From Methylopila sp. Yamaguchi (lineage in GTDB: Bacteria; Pseudomonadota; Alphaproteobacteria; Rhizobiales; Methylopilaceae): a DNA stretch of 64,000 nucleotides. A program made the translations under genes and the position numbers. The notes under the pieces are model-generated. The model ran no database searches and was not told the DNA's origin. It worked only from the letters and a program-made list of their open reading frames with translations. Where the stretch lies: positions 1-64,000 of the forward strand of contig NZ_BAUX01000002.1 of the NCBI RefSeq assembly GCF_002897035.1, written 5' to 3'. Of the stretch, positions 44,599 to 54,352 are shown piece after piece; within the stretch, counting starts at the first letter, position 1; each line of letters begins with the position of its first letter.

Positions 44599-45351
44599 TC
44601 AGGGGCGCCTCGACAGAAAGTCGACCACACCCTGCTTGTAGACCTTGTCGCCGACCGCCCTGTTGTGGTCGCGGCGGGGGATTTCGAGCACCTCGGCGCC
44701 GGGGATCAGCCTGGCGAGCGCATGCGGATCGCCCGCGACGTCGTCCTCGGTGCCGACGGCGATCAGCACCGGCGTGGTGATCGTCCCGAGCTTCTCCGGA
44801 TCGACCAGCGACCGCTGCGCCCGCATGCAGGCGGCGAGCGCGCGGCGATCCGCCTTGGTCGCCTCCGCGAAACGCCGGAACATCTTGGCGGTCGGGTTCA
44901 CGATATCGTCGACGCTGTCGGCGACCAGCCCCTCGGCGATCTCCTCCGCCGAGGGAGCTCCGCGCAGAAGCCCCTCGCCCATGCCGCCGATGATCGCGCT
45001 CCGCAGGCGCTCTCGGTTCCGGATCGCCATCAGCGACGTGACGCGGGCGCCCATGGAGTAGCCCATGACGTCCGCGCGATCGATCTCGAGGTGGTCGAGC
45101 AGCCGCAGCGCGTCCTCGGCCATCAGGTCTGACCCGTAGAACGCCGGGTCGTAGAGCTTCTCGCTCGCGCCATGGCCCCGGTTGTCGATCGCGATGACGC
45201 GGCGACCGTCGGCCTTCAGCAGGTCGAACCAGCCGGGTCCGACCCAGTTCACGTCGAGGTTCGAGGCGAAGCCGTGGATCAGTAGGATGGGATCGCCCTC
45301 GCCCTCGTCGCGGTAGGCGAGGTCGAGCCCGTCGGAGGAGAAGGTCGGCAT
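44599..45351 (-). CDS. Alpha/beta-fold hydrolase
   Basis: A 250-residue cytoplasmic hydrolase. LLIHGFASN supplies the oxyanion HG motif (about 24-32), the nucleophile elbow is MGYSMGARV (Ser about 98), the acid is probably in VGTEDDVAG and the base His in RRDHNRAVG. It resembles esterases and haloperoxidase-like hydrolases; the substrate cannot be read. It appears monocistronic and divergent from the zinc-finger gene, with a TAACC/GGTTA inverted repeat near 45410 in between. Confidence 0.87.
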   Translation of the reverse strand: MPTFSSDGLDLAYRDEGEGDPILLIHGFASNLDVNWVGPGWFDLLKADGRRVIAIDNRGHGASEKLYDPAFYGSDLMAEDALRLLDHLEIDRADVMGYSMGARVTSLMAIRNRERLRSAIIGGMGEGLLRGAPSAEEIAEGLVADSVDDIVNPTAKMFRRFAEATKADRRALAACMRAQRSLVDPEKLGTITTPVLIAVGTEDDVAGDPHALARLIPGAEVLEIPRRDHNRAVGDKVYKQGVVDFLSRRP

Positions 45352-45506
45352 GGCGGCTCCGGTCGTGCGTTGGGAGAGCGAGGCGTCGAGGGGCCGCGAC
45401 CCTAACCGCAGCCGGGGTTAGACGAAAGCCGTGGGACCGCTTGTCCGCGCCGCGCAAACCGCCTAATCCGAAGCTCAGGCTGCACGACGATCGAGGACCC
45501 GCGCCC

Positions 45507-45755
45507 ATGGCCGACCACGGAACCCCGCACTTCGCCAACGACGCCGGCGTGAGCGTCATCCATATTGGAGCGAAGGAGTTCCAGTGCATCGGCGCGAAGC
45601 CGCCGTTCGACCACCCGCACATCTTCCTGGACATGGGCTCGGACGACGAGATCATCTGCCCCTACTGCTCGACGCTCTACAAGTTCCGCGCCGACCTGCA
45701 CGCCGACCAGTCCGATCCCGCCGCCTGCCTGTGGAAGGCGCCCGCGGCGGCCTGA
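45507..45755 (+). CDS. Zinc-finger domain protein, NDUFS6-like (zf-CHCC)
   Basis: An 82-residue protein. FQCIGAKPPFDHPHIFLDM and CPYCSTLYKF give the Cys-His-Cys-Cys zinc pattern of the family homologous to mitochondrial complex I accessory subunit NDUFS6. In alphaproteobacteria the equivalent protein associates with NADH dehydrogenase. The ATG at 45507 is chosen by family length. It is followed within eight bases by a flavin monooxygenase gene. Confidence 0.88.
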   Translation: MADHGTPHFANDAGVSVIHIGAKEFQCIGAKPPFDHPHIFLDMGSDDEIICPYCSTLYKFRADLHADQSDPAACLWKAPAAA

Positions 45756-45762
45756 CGCGGAG

Positions 45763-46902
45763 GTGACGCGCCCGGTCCTGATCGCCGGCGCGGGCATTGG
45801 CGGACTGACGCTCGCGCTCGCGCTGGCGGAGCGCGGCCTCGCCAGCGAGATCTTCGAACGCGCCTCCGCGCTCGACGAAGTCGGAGCCGGCGTCCAGCTC
45901 GCGCCGAACGCCAGCCGCATCCTCGACGGAATGGGCCTCGGACCCGCGCTCGACGCCGTGGCCGTACGGCCCGAGGGCGTCGTCATCTCGGACGCGCCGA
46001 GCGGCCGGCCTCTTAAGACGATCCCGCTCGGCGCCGCCGCCGAACGGCGGTGGGGCGCGCCCTACCGCGTGGTCCATCGCGCGGATCTGCAGGCGGCGCT
46101 GCACGACGCCGTAAGCGCGCGTGCGTCCATTGGCCTGACGCTCGCCGCGCGAGCGGTGAAAGCGGAGGACGTCGCCGGCGGCGCCGTGCTTGAGATCGAG
46201 ACTGCAGGCGAGCGCAGGACGATCGACGGCTCCTTCGTCGTCGGCGCAGACGGCCTCCGCTCGGTTGTGCGGCAGGCCGTGAAGCTTCCCGAGGCCGCCC
46301 GTGAGACCGGCCTGATCGCGCATCGCGCCGTGCTGGCCGCCGAAGCGCTGCCGAAGGCTTTCCCGCTTACGCACGTCAGCGTCTGGCTCGCGCCCAGCGC
46401 GCACATGGTGGTCTATCCCGTCCGGGCGGGCCGGGAGGCCAATGTCGTCCTGATCGGAGCGCTCGGCGCGACGACGCCGGGGGAGCGGGTCGCCCGCTGG
46501 GCGGCGCCCGCCCGGGCCCTGGTCGCGGCCGCCCCGCGCTGGACCGAATGGCCGCTGTTCGACCGCGCGCCGGCCGCGCGCCTGCGCCGGGGTCGCGTGG
46601 CGCTGATCGGCGACGCCGCCCACGCCACACTGCCCTCGCTCGGCCAAGGGGCGGCCTTCGCGATCGAAGACGCCGCGACCCTCGCCCGCGTGATCGACGA
46701 GGGCGGACCCGATCCGCTCGCCGCCTACGAGACCGCCCGGATCATGCGCGCCATGCGTCTGCCCGAAGCCTCGCGTCGCCAGGTCGCGATCGACCACATG
46801 GGCGGCCTCGCGGCGCGCGCGCGCAACCTGGCGCTGACGGCTGCGCCGACCTCCGCGCTGCTGCGCGGGCTGGACTGGATCTACGGCTGGCGCGACGGCT
46901 AA
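45763..46902 (+). CDS. FAD-dependent monooxygenase (salicylate hydroxylase-like)
   Basis: About 379 residues of the group A flavin monooxygenase family. The FAD motif GAGIGG is at about 8-13, an ERASALDEVGAGVQLAPNA block follows, and GDAAHATLP is the conserved GD motif that binds FAD ribityl. It hydroxylates an aromatic or related substrate with NAD(P)H and O2; the substrate is unknown. The start is GTG at 45763, eight bases after the zinc-finger stop. The ribosome site is poorly spaced, so the start is only moderately certain. Confidence 0.85.
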   Translation: MTRPVLIAGAGIGGLTLALALAERGLASEIFERASALDEVGAGVQLAPNASRILDGMGLGPALDAVAVRPEGVVISDAPSGRPLKTIPLGAAAERRWGAPYRVVHRADLQAALHDAVSARASIGLTLAARAVKAEDVAGGAVLEIETAGERRTIDGSFVVGADGLRSVVRQAVKLPEAARETGLIAHRAVLAAEALPKAFPLTHVSVWLAPSAHMVVYPVRAGREANVVLIGALGATTPGERVARWAAPARALVAAAPRWTEWPLFDRAPAARLRRGRVALIGDAAHATLPSLGQGAAFAIEDAATLARVIDEGGPDPLAAYETARIMRAMRLPEASRRQVAIDHMGGLAARARNLALTAAPTSALLRGLDWIYGWRDG

Positions 46903-46922
46903 GGCGAGACGAGGAAGGCGGC

Positions 46923-47891
46923 ATGACGAACTATTCCCCGCGCAAGGACGACCTCATCAAGGCCTTTCCGGAGCGGATCTCGACGCCGCCAGCGCTTTTG
47001 CTCGCCTTCGCGGACTGGCTCGCGACGCATCCTTGGGGCTCGGTCGGCGCCTTCGACCTCTCGCCCGGCTGGTCGGACCATATGATCTTCGGCGGCGAGC
47101 GATTCTTCAGAGAATTTGCGCTGTTTCTTAGGCTGCCGGACGGCTCCCGCGCTGGTTACTGGCTGAGCGACAACCGGCCACTGGAGCAGGCGCCGATCGT
47201 GCTGGTCGGCTCGGAGGGGGAGGCCGAAACCTGGGCGCCGGACCTGCCAAGCTTCCTGGTCCGGCTTGCGACCGCCGACTTCGACGACGCCGGCGCGGCG
47301 AGCGACCTTATGCCAAACCACGACGACACGGCTCCGAATCTCCGCGGCGCACTCGCAGCCTGGCTCGGCGCACGGCTTGGCGCCTCCGGCGCAGGTCGAC
47401 TGAAGCGGCCGCGAGCCGACGAACCGGACGCTTTTCGCGAATGGTATCTTACGGCCGCGCGAGAGCCAGAGACGGATCTCGCCCACGATCCGGACACGCA
47501 CGCGATGACGAAGCTCCTGGAGCGCTACCGGCCGCCGGCTTCAGCGGCCCCCTGGGACGTGACGACGCTCTCCGTGGGCTGGGCGGGCGACCACGTCGAG
47601 ATCGTGAACGCCTCAGCCGGCCATGAAGCCGTGCCGGAGAAGGACGCGCTCACGCCGCATCTCGCTGCGCTGCGCCGGAAAGCTGCGGAGCGTACGCCCG
47701 GCGTCGGCCTGTGGCACAACGCCTGGATCACGATCGCGAACGAAGACCCCGCCCGGCTCGACGCGATCTACCTGTTCGAACCGAAGTTTTTCCTCGGCCA
47801 GCCGCCCGCTTCGGCGTTCCGGGCCGACCAGGCGACCGCGCCGCGCGCAGCGCGACGCGTCCCCGACTGGCTGGCGCGCCTGCTCGCCTGA
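46923..47891 (+). CDS. SUKH-like (SMI1/KNR4-type) two-domain protein of uncertain role
   Basis: A 322-residue soluble protein. The first 145 residues have SMI1/KNR4-like features: LLLAFADWLATHPWG, a GYWL segment and PIVLVGSEGEAETWAPDLPSFL, a recognisable SUKH strand-helix. The C-terminal half (about 190-322) is a second unrecognised domain with GLWHNAWITI and LDAIYLFEPKFF. SUKH domains often occur in immunity proteins against contact-dependent toxins, but no toxin is nearby. GAGGAAGG precedes the ATG at good spacing. It follows the monooxygenase by 20 bases and may be co-transcribed. Confidence 0.6.
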   Translation: MTNYSPRKDDLIKAFPERISTPPALLLAFADWLATHPWGSVGAFDLSPGWSDHMIFGGERFFREFALFLRLPDGSRAGYWLSDNRPLEQAPIVLVGSEGEAETWAPDLPSFLVRLATADFDDAGAASDLMPNHDDTAPNLRGALAAWLGARLGASGAGRLKRPRADEPDAFREWYLTAAREPETDLAHDPDTHAMTKLLERYRPPASAAPWDVTTLSVGWAGDHVEIVNASAGHEAVPEKDALTPHLAALRRKAAERTPGVGLWHNAWITIANEDPARLDAIYLFEPKFFLGQPPASAFRADQATAPRAARRVPDWLARLLA

Positions 47892-47897
47892 GCGTCG

Positions 47898-48857
47898 TCA
47901 CTTCCCGTCGGAAAAGCCTTTGAACGTGACGTCGGGGGCGCTGGTGTTGTGCTTCGAGGGCTCGACGCGGTCGAAGCGCACCTCGGTGGTGCTGGCGCTC
48001 TTGAAGTCCATCACCGGTTCGATGAACAGCCCGCCTTCCATCCGCCAGTTCACCCGCGCCGTGTCGGCGTTGTCGGACGTCACGAACATCGAGCGGATGC
48101 CGGCGAAGGGGGCGAGCTTGTCGCCGGCGGGGAGCCCGTCGAGCTTGACCTCGAGCGTCACGCCCTCCCGCTCCGCCTTCGCGACCTTGAGTTCGCCCAC
48201 GCCGCCGCGAGCGAAGGTCATGCGGAAGGTCAGCGTCTTGGGATCGATCTCGAGCTTCGAGACGTCGACGATCGGCCGATGCTGCTCCTCGATCGGCCCG
48301 AGCAGGAACGAAGTGCCGTAGGCCGCCTCCGGGAACTTCACGGGCGGGATCGGCTTGGCCCGCCAGTAGCCGTCGAAGGGGTAGAACACGAGGTATTCGA
48401 CGAACTTGCCGTCGACCTTCTTCAACGCCTGGATCAGGTGGATGTCGCTTTCGTCCACCCCGCCGATGACGACCTCCGCGCCGCGCGGGCGCCAGCTGAC
48501 CTCGTGGGTGAACCCCAGAATCTTGGTGTCGGCGTCCTCGTACAGCGTCAGCGTCTTCGGTTGGAACTTGAACTTCGGGTCGTCCTTCATCGCCTCGCAG
48601 TGGTCGAAATTCGGCGCGGTGTCGTCCTTCTCGAGGCTGGCGAGATAGACCGGAGGCGTGACCTCGATGGCGAAGCGGCGCACGTCCGCGCCCGTCATCG
48701 TGTAGTAGACGTTGTCAAATTCGGCGCACTGGGTCGGATGGCTTCGGTTCTCGACCAGCGCCCGCGCGTCGCTGGCCGCGGCCGGCGCGGCGAGGATCAC
48801 GCTCGCGCCCCACAGCGCGAGAATCACGGCGGCGAGGCCGCCCGTCGGATTGCGCAC
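47898..48857 (-). CDS. Exported protein of unknown function
   Basis: A 319-residue protein with a signal peptide (hydrophobic 8-27, ending AAPAAAS). The mature protein is beta-rich and hydrophilic, with two cysteines (QCAEFDN and DHCEAMKD) that could form a disulfide. I do not recognise the family and see no enzyme motif. It is probably periplasmic. It is convergent with the SUKH-like gene, six bases apart. Confidence 0.75.
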   Translation of the reverse strand: MRNPTGGLAAVILALWGASVILAAPAAASDARALVENRSHPTQCAEFDNVYYTMTGADVRRFAIEVTPPVYLASLEKDDTAPNFDHCEAMKDDPKFKFQPKTLTLYEDADTKILGFTHEVSWRPRGAEVVIGGVDESDIHLIQALKKVDGKFVEYLVFYPFDGYWRAKPIPPVKFPEAAYGTSFLLGPIEEQHRPIVDVSKLEIDPKTLTFRMTFARGGVGELKVAKAEREGVTLEVKLDGLPAGDKLAPFAGIRSMFVTSDNADTARVNWRMEGGLFIEPVMDFKSASTTEVRFDRVEPSKHNTSAPDVTFKGFSDGK

Positions 48858-48903
48858 GTCGAAATCTCCGGCAGGTGTCGTGGGTTGAAAGGTATAGCGC
48901 GCC

Positions 48904-49662
48904 TTAGCGGCCGCCGGTGACCCGTATGTTCGCGCCGGTCACGTAGGAGGCCGCGTCCGACAGCAGCCAGACGATCGCTTCGGCGGTCTCCTCCGCCGTT
49001 CCGGCCCGGCCGATCGGGATGCTCGAGGCGAGGCGCTGGAGGCGGTCGGGCTGGCCGCCGGCGGCGTGGATCTCGGTCTCGATCAGCCCCGGCGACACGG
49101 CGTTCACGCGGACCCCTTCGGCGGCGAGCTCCCGCGACAGCCCGATCGTCAGGCTGTCGATCGCGCCCTTGGTGGCGGCGTACCAGACGAACTCGCCCGG
49201 CGATCCCAGATTGGCCGCCGCCGACGACAGATTGACGATGGAGCCGCCCTGCCCTCCGCGCGCGGTGGAGAGCGTCCGGGCCGCCTCCCGCGCCACGAGC
49301 AGCGCGCCGGTGACGTTGAGCGCGACCACGTCCTTCAGCATGTCCGCCGCGGCGTCCGCGAGCTTCCCCGCCGGCGCGCCGGTGATCCCGGCGTTGTTGA
49401 CGACGCCCCTGGCGGGCCCGAGCGCCGACTGCGCCATGTCGAACAGGTTGCGCACGTCGCTTTCGATCGCGACGTCGCCCTGCACGACGGTCGCCCTGCG
49501 GCCGAACGCGCGCACTTCGTCCGCCACCTTTTCCGCCGCGACCTTGTCGCGGGCGTAGTTCACCGCGACGTCCCAGCCGTCCCGCGCCGCCAGTCGGGAC
49601 ACCGCCGCGCCGATGCCGCGGCCGCCGCCGGTGACGATCAAAACCTTACCCTGGTCGTTCAC
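48904..49662 (-). CDS. Short-chain dehydrogenase/reductase (SDR)
   Basis: A 252-residue classical SDR. The cofactor motif TGGGRGIG is at about 11-18, NNAG follows, and the catalytic Ser and Tyr-x3-Lys appear as SSAAANLGSPGEFVWYAATKGA. A GDVAI acidic pocket and C-terminal ASYVTGANIRVTGG suggest NADP preference and FabG/glucose-dehydrogenase-like ancestry. The substrate is unknown. It is divergent from the UbiH-like gene across 277 bases. Confidence 0.9.
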   Translation of the reverse strand: MNDQGKVLIVTGGGRGIGAAVSRLAARDGWDVAVNYARDKVAAEKVADEVRAFGRRATVVQGDVAIESDVRNLFDMAQSALGPARGVVNNAGITGAPAGKLADAAADMLKDVVALNVTGALLVAREAARTLSTARGGQGGSIVNLSSAAANLGSPGEFVWYAATKGAIDSLTIGLSRELAAEGVRVNAVSPGLIETEIHAAGGQPDRLQRLASSIPIGRAGTAEETAEAIVWLLSDAASYVTGANIRVTGGR

Positions 49663-49939
49663 TGCAGCGCCCTCGCCTTTGCCGGACGTCGCGAGCGGCC
49701 TTCGCTCTCGACTTACCTGGATATCGCGCGACGCCGACGCGCCGTCGCCGAGCGAAATACACCCGCCATGACCTAGCGCAAGGCGCAGAGGTTCGCCTCA
49801 ATCGATCACAACGCCGTCGAGGGGCCGCGGACCGGACGCGAAATTTCTCGCGCGCCGCCGCGGCGGAGCGAGACTTTCGGTCGACGCCGCGCCATCTAGG
49901 TCGCAACCGCGCGACGCGCGAAGGCATGGGAGCCCCATC

Positions 49940-51115
49940 ATGAATGAGGCCATGACAGCGGACGTGGCCGTGGTCGGCGGCGGTCCTGCAGGACTGCTCG
50001 CCGCGCTGCTCTGCGCCCGCGCCGGCGCCTCAGTCGCGCTGATCGCCGCCCCGCTTCCCTCCGACGCCCGAACCACCGCGCTGCTGGACCGCTCGGTGGC
50101 TGCGCTGCGCGACGCCGGGCTCTGGGAGCCGCTTGCGGCCGCCGCGGCCCCGCTCAGGAAGCTCCGGGTCATCGACGGCGGCCGGCGGCTGGTGCGCGCG
50201 CCGGAAGTGCTGTTCGACGCGGCGGAGCTGAACCTCGACGCCTTCGGCTGGAACGTGCCGAACGTCGCCCTCGCGGCGGCGCTCCGGGAGGCGCTCGCCG
50301 CCGAACCGACCGCGACAATGATCGACGCGGCGGCGGTCGCCAGCCGCCCGGGCGAGGACGACGTCGAGATCGAGCTGGCCGACGGACGCGTCGTGCGCGC
50401 GGCGCTCACCATCGCGGCGGACGGTAAGCGCTCCCTGATGCGGGAGGCGGCCGGTCTCGCGTTGCCGCTGACGCCGCGGCCGCAGACCGCCCTCGCCTTC
50501 ACTGCGGATCACGAGCGGGACCACGAGGGCGTCTCGACCGAGATCCACTTCGAGGAAGGCCCCTTCACGCTGGTGCCGATGCCGGGCGGCCGCCGCTCCA
50601 GCGTGGTGTGGGTCGTTCGCCCGGCGGAGGCCGAGGACCTCCAGGCGCTTTCGCCCGAAGCCTTTGGCGAGGCCGCGACCCAGCGCGCCGGACGGCTGCT
50701 GGGCGCGATGACGCCGGTCGGCCGGATCGGGGCCTTCCCCATCGCCGTCGGCGCGGCGACACGGCTCGCGGCCCGCCGCACGCTTCTCGTCGGCGAGGCC
50801 GGCCACGCCCTTCCGCCGATCGGCGCGCAGGGGCTGAACCTTGGCGTCCGTGATGCGGTCGCGGCGGCCGATCAGGTCCGGCGCGCCATCGCCGCGCGCG
50901 GCGACGTCGGCGGTCTGCCGACGCTCGCCGGCTACATGCGCGACCGGGCGGCGGACGTGTGGTCCCGCACGCTCGCGACGGAGGGGCTGAACCGCACCCT
51001 CACCTCGGGTCATCCCTCGCTCCACGCGCTGCGCGGCGCAGGGCTTGCTGCGCTTCAGGCGATCGGCCCGCTCCGGCGCTTCGTCATGCGCCAGGGAATC
51101 GGCGGCGCAGCCTGA
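49940..51115 (+). CDS. UbiH/UbiF-family ubiquinone biosynthesis hydroxylase
   Basis: A 391-residue flavoprotein monooxygenase. The FAD motif GGGPAGL is at about 13-19, DG (IAADGKRS) is the middle motif and GEAGHALPPIGAQGLNLGVRDA is the classic UbiH/Coq6 C-terminal FAD motif. It hydroxylates the ubiquinone ring precursor at one of three positions; which one cannot be deduced. Alphaproteobacteria often have promiscuous forms such as UbiL and UbiM. It is convergent with the AEC transporter gene, four bases away. Confidence 0.9.
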   Translation: MNEAMTADVAVVGGGPAGLLAALLCARAGASVALIAAPLPSDARTTALLDRSVAALRDAGLWEPLAAAAAPLRKLRVIDGGRRLVRAPEVLFDAAELNLDAFGWNVPNVALAAALREALAAEPTATMIDAAAVASRPGEDDVEIELADGRVVRAALTIAADGKRSLMREAAGLALPLTPRPQTALAFTADHERDHEGVSTEIHFEEGPFTLVPMPGGRRSSVVWVVRPAEAEDLQALSPEAFGEAATQRAGRLLGAMTPVGRIGAFPIAVGAATRLAARRTLLVGEAGHALPPIGAQGLNLGVRDAVAAADQVRRAIAARGDVGGLPTLAGYMRDRAADVWSRTLATEGLNRTLTSGHPSLHALRGAGLAALQAIGPLRRFVMRQGIGGAA

Positions 51116-51119
51116 TCGC

Positions 51120-52067
51120 TCACGGCAGCATGCCGTGGACCACGAGGTAGAGCATGCCTGTCACCGTCAGCACCGACAGCACGGTGCCGACGAGGATCAC
51201 GCTCGAGGCGCGCTCCACGTAGGTCTGGTACTGGCTCGCCATCACGAAGATGTTGAGCGCAGGCGGAAGCGAGGCCATCAGCACCGCCGTCGACACCCAG
51301 ATGCGGTCAAAGCCGCCGACCAGCGTCAGCAGCGTGAACACGATCAGCGGGTGAACCAGCAGCTTGATCGCGAGCAGCGCCGGAAGCTCGCCCGGGATCC
51401 GCTTCAAGGGCCGCAGGGCGACGGTGACGCCCAGCACGAACAGGGCGCAGGGCGCAGCCGAGCCGCTCAGCAGGCGAACGATCTCGTCGATCGGTTTGGG
51501 CGGGACGTAGTGCAGGTAGGCCGCGATCCCGCCGGCGAGCGTCGCGAGATTGAATGGATGCAGCGCGACCCGCCGGACCACCAGCGCGGCCGTCGCCCAG
51601 AGGCTCTCCCGCTTGCTCGCCGCCACCGACATCAGGAAGGGGACCAGCGTGAAGAACAGCATGCAGTCGAACACGAAGATGAGCGCCGTCGGCGCCGAGG
51701 CGGTTGGCCCCAGCGCGGCGAGCGTGAGCCCGGGTCCCATGTAGCCGACGTTGGAGTAGCTCCCGCCCATGGCCTGGATCGTCGCCTCGGGGATCTTGCC
51801 GCGGGCGGCGATCGTCCCGACGCCGAAGGACAGCGCGAAGGCGAGAAAGGTCGAGGCCGTGGTGACCGCGATGAAGCCGACGTTCGCCAGCTCCTCGAAC
51901 GGCGTGCGCGAGATCAGGACGAAGTAGAGCGCGGGCACCGCCACATAGACGATGTAAACGTTGAACCACTCCAGCCCCCCGACAGGCGCCTTGATCAGGC
52001 GGCCGCAGGCGAAGCCGAGGAAGATCAGCCCGAAGAACGGCAGGGCGAGGCCGGCGACGTCCGCCAT
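51120..52067 (-). CDS. AEC family transporter (auxin efflux carrier-like)
   Basis: A 315-residue inner-membrane protein with about ten helices in two five-helix halves. GGSYSNVGYMGPGL and ASLPPALNIFVMASQY are typical of the AEC (PIN-like) superfamily, whose bacterial members export or import dicarboxylates such as malate and malonate. A neighbouring malyl-CoA-lyase-like gene is compatible with organic acid traffic, but this is only context. The start at 52067 avoids an implausible Arg-rich extension. Confidence 0.87.
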   Translation of the reverse strand: MADVAGLALPFFGLIFLGFACGRLIKAPVGGLEWFNVYIVYVAVPALYFVLISRTPFEELANVGFIAVTTASTFLAFALSFGVGTIAARGKIPEATIQAMGGSYSNVGYMGPGLTLAALGPTASAPTALIFVFDCMLFFTLVPFLMSVAASKRESLWATAALVVRRVALHPFNLATLAGGIAAYLHYVPPKPIDEIVRLLSGSAAPCALFVLGVTVALRPLKRIPGELPALLAIKLLVHPLIVFTLLTLVGGFDRIWVSTAVLMASLPPALNIFVMASQYQTYVERASSVILVGTVLSVLTVTGMLYLVVHGMLP

Positions 52068-52153
52068 GCGGTCCAACGGGGCTGCTCCGGCCCGGCGGGC
52101 CGCTTGACGTGCGGCTAACGCCTTTGCCAAGAGGGGTCAACGCCGCGAGACGA

Positions 52154-53092
52154 ATGTCAGACATCCAGCCCCCCGCGCTCCCGCCCTCCCCGCCTCAGAC
52201 CTCGCGCGGGCTCCGGCGCCGGAAGCGGCGCGGGCGCCTGCGCAACACGCTCGAGGCGGCAGGCGTGCGGCTGATCGTGAGCCTCTGCCGGGCGCTCGGC
52301 CTCGACGCTGCGTCGGCCGTTTCCGGCGCGGTCTGGCGCGCGCTCGGACCGTTCAATCGTCGCCATCGGCGCGCGCTCGACAATCTCGCGAAGGCGTTTC
52401 CCGAGAAGACCGCAGCGGAGCGCGAACGCATCGCCCGCGGGGCCTGGGAGAACCTCGGGCGCAACATGGCGGAGGGCTTCCTGCTCGACCGCCTCCTCGC
52501 CCTGCCCGAGCGCTTCGAGGATCACGCGACCCCCGTCTTCGCGGCGGCGCGCGCCGAGGGGCGAGGGCTCGTCGCCGTCTCCGCCCATTACGGCAACTGG
52601 GAGCTCGGCGCGAAGTCGGTGGTCGAGGCGGGCTTCCGGCCGATGGGCGTCTACCGGGCGATCGACAACCCGCACGTCGACGCGCTGGTCCGCGCGGTGC
52701 GGGAGCCGCTCTACCTCGGCGGGCTGGTGCCGAAAGGACCCGACGCGCCTCGCAAGCTGATCGGCCACGCCCGCTCGGGCGAGGCGGTGGTGATCATGGC
52801 GGACCTGCGCGACGGGCGCGGCGTCGAGGTCCCGTTCTTCGGGCGCCCCTCGCGCTCCACCCCCTTCCCCGCCATCGTCGCGCGGCTGCTCGACGCGCCC
52901 CTGATCGCCGGTCGCGTGGTCCGGACGAAGGGCGCGCGCTTCGAGATGCAGTGCGAGCGGATCGACGTTGCGCGGACCGACGATCGGGACGCCGACGTGC
53001 TGGCGGCCACGGCGGCCGTCGCCGCCCTGTTCGAGCGCTGGATCCGCGAGCGGCCCGAGCAGTGGATGTGGAGCATGGGCCGCTGGCGCTAG
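52154..53092 (+). CDS. Lipid A acyltransferase, LpxL/HtrB family
   Basis: A 312-residue inner-membrane enzyme that adds a secondary acyl chain to lipid A. The catalytic H-x4-E/D motif is AHYGNWE at about 146-152; [15 protein letters not shown] and an ADLRDGRG block are typical. A Pro-rich, Arg-rich N-terminal region precedes the usual hydrophobic start. Which acyl chain is transferred is not evident, and other family members acylate trehalose or other glycolipids. Confidence 0.87.
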   Translation: MSDIQPPALPPSPPQTSRGLRRRKRRGRLRNTLEAAGVRLIVSLCRALGLDAASAVSGAVWRALGPFNRRHRRALDNLAKAFPEKTAAERERIARGAWENLGRNMAEGFLLDRLLALPERFEDHATPVFAAARAEGRGLVAVSAHYGNWELGAKSVVEAGFRPMGVYRAIDNPHVDALVRAVREPLYLGGLVPKGPDAPRKLIGHARSGEAVVIMADLRDGRGVEVPFFGRPSRSTPFPAIVARLLDAPLIAGRVVRTKGARFEMQCERIDVARTDDRDADVLAATAAVAALFERWIRERPEQWMWSMGRWR

Positions 53093-53183
53093 TCCCGCTG
53101 CGACGAAAGCAGCGTTGCGCCGCAGCATGGGCGCGGGGAATGTGCCGGCGTCCCAGCCCACTCGCCCGAAAGGCAGTCCGCTC

Positions 53184-54224
53184 ATGATCGTTCCGAGCGC
53201 CTACTACCGCCCGCTCGCGCTCGGCGCGCCCGCGCCCTTCCGGGAGCCGCCGGTCAAGGTGGAGCGGATGATCCATTTCGTGCCGCCCCACGTCGAGAAG
53301 ATCCGCAACCGGGTCGGCGAACTCGCGACCCAGGTCGACGTCGTTCTCGGCAACCTCGAGGACGCGGTGCCGGCCGACGCCAAGGAGGCGGCGCGCGCGG
53401 GCTTCATCGAGATGGCGAAGGCGAACGACTTCGGCGCGGCGGGCCTCTGGATCCGCATGAACGCGCTCGACAGCCCTTGGGCGCTCGACGACGTCATCGA
53501 GATCGTCGGCGCGGTCGGCGACAAGCTCGACGTCATCATGCTGCCGAAGGTCGAAGGCGCCTGGGACGTCCATTACCTCGACCGGCTGCTGGCGCAGCTC
53601 GAGGCCCGCCACGCGATCAAGCGGCCCATCATGATCCACGCCATCCTCGAGACGGCGCAGGGCGTGATGAATGTCGAGGAGATCGCCAAGGCCAGCCCGC
53701 GCATGCACGGCATGAGCCTCGGCCCCGCGGACCTCGCCGCCTCGCGGCGCATGAAGACCACGCGCGTCGGCGGCGGCCATCCCGGCTACGGCGTGCTGAC
53801 CGACAAGGAGGGCGACGCTCCGCGCGCCTTCTACCAGCAGGACCTGTGGCACTACACGATCGCCAAGATGGTGGACGCCTGCGCTGCGAACGGCATCAAG
53901 CCGTTTTACGGCCCGTTCGGCGACTTCTCCGACGGCGCGGCCTGCGAGGCGCAGTTCCGCAACTCCTTCCTGCTCGGCTGCGTCGGCGCCTGGACCTTGC
54001 ACCCCTCGCAGGTCGCGATCGCCAAGCGCGTGTTCTCGCCGGACGTGGACGAGGTGAAGTTCGCCAAGCGCATCGTCGACGCCATGCCGGACGGCACCGG
54101 CGCGGTGATGCTCGACGGCAAGATGCAGGACGACGCCACCTGGAAGCAGGCCAAGGTCATCGTCGATCTCGCCCGGCAGGTGGCGGAGCGCGAGCCGGAG
54201 ATGGCGGAAGCCTACGGCCTCTGA
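53184..54224 (+). CDS. HpcH/HpaI aldolase (citrate lyase beta-like), malyl-CoA lyase-type
   Basis: A 346-residue TIM-barrel CoA ester lyase. [18 protein letters not shown] supplies the metal-binding Glu-Asp, [16 protein letters not shown] the CoA site, [11 protein letters not shown] the active-site loop, and [16 protein letters not shown] the C-terminal signature. These are shared with L-malyl-CoA/beta-methylmalyl-CoA lyases of the serine and ethylmalonyl-CoA pathways. The N-terminus differs from MclA of Methylorubrum, so it may be a second type, and thioesterase activity is possible. No other serine-cycle genes are adjacent. Confidence 0.82.
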   Translation: MIVPSAYYRPLALGAPAPFREPPVKVERMIHFVPPHVEKIRNRVGELATQVDVVLGNLEDAVPADAKEAARAGFIEMAKANDFGAAGLWIRMNALDSPWALDDVIEIVGAVGDKLDVIMLPKVEGAWDVHYLDRLLAQLEARHAIKRPIMIHAILETAQGVMNVEEIAKASPRMHGMSLGPADLAASRRMKTTRVGGGHPGYGVLTDKEGDAPRAFYQQDLWHYTIAKMVDACAANGIKPFYGPFGDFSDGAACEAQFRNSFLLGCVGAWTLHPSQVAIAKRVFSPDVDEVKFAKRIVDAMPDGTGAVMLDGKMQDDATWKQAKVIVDLARQVAEREPEMAEAYGL

Positions 54225-54352
54225 ACCGATCGCCTCAGTTCGGCGTATGTGACGCGGTCGGACACGATCGCGTCGCAATGCCGTCGCATGCCATTGACTT
54301 GGGGCCGCGGTCGCGATCCTTTCCGCGTCCCGAAGCGAGACGTAACGTCGTC

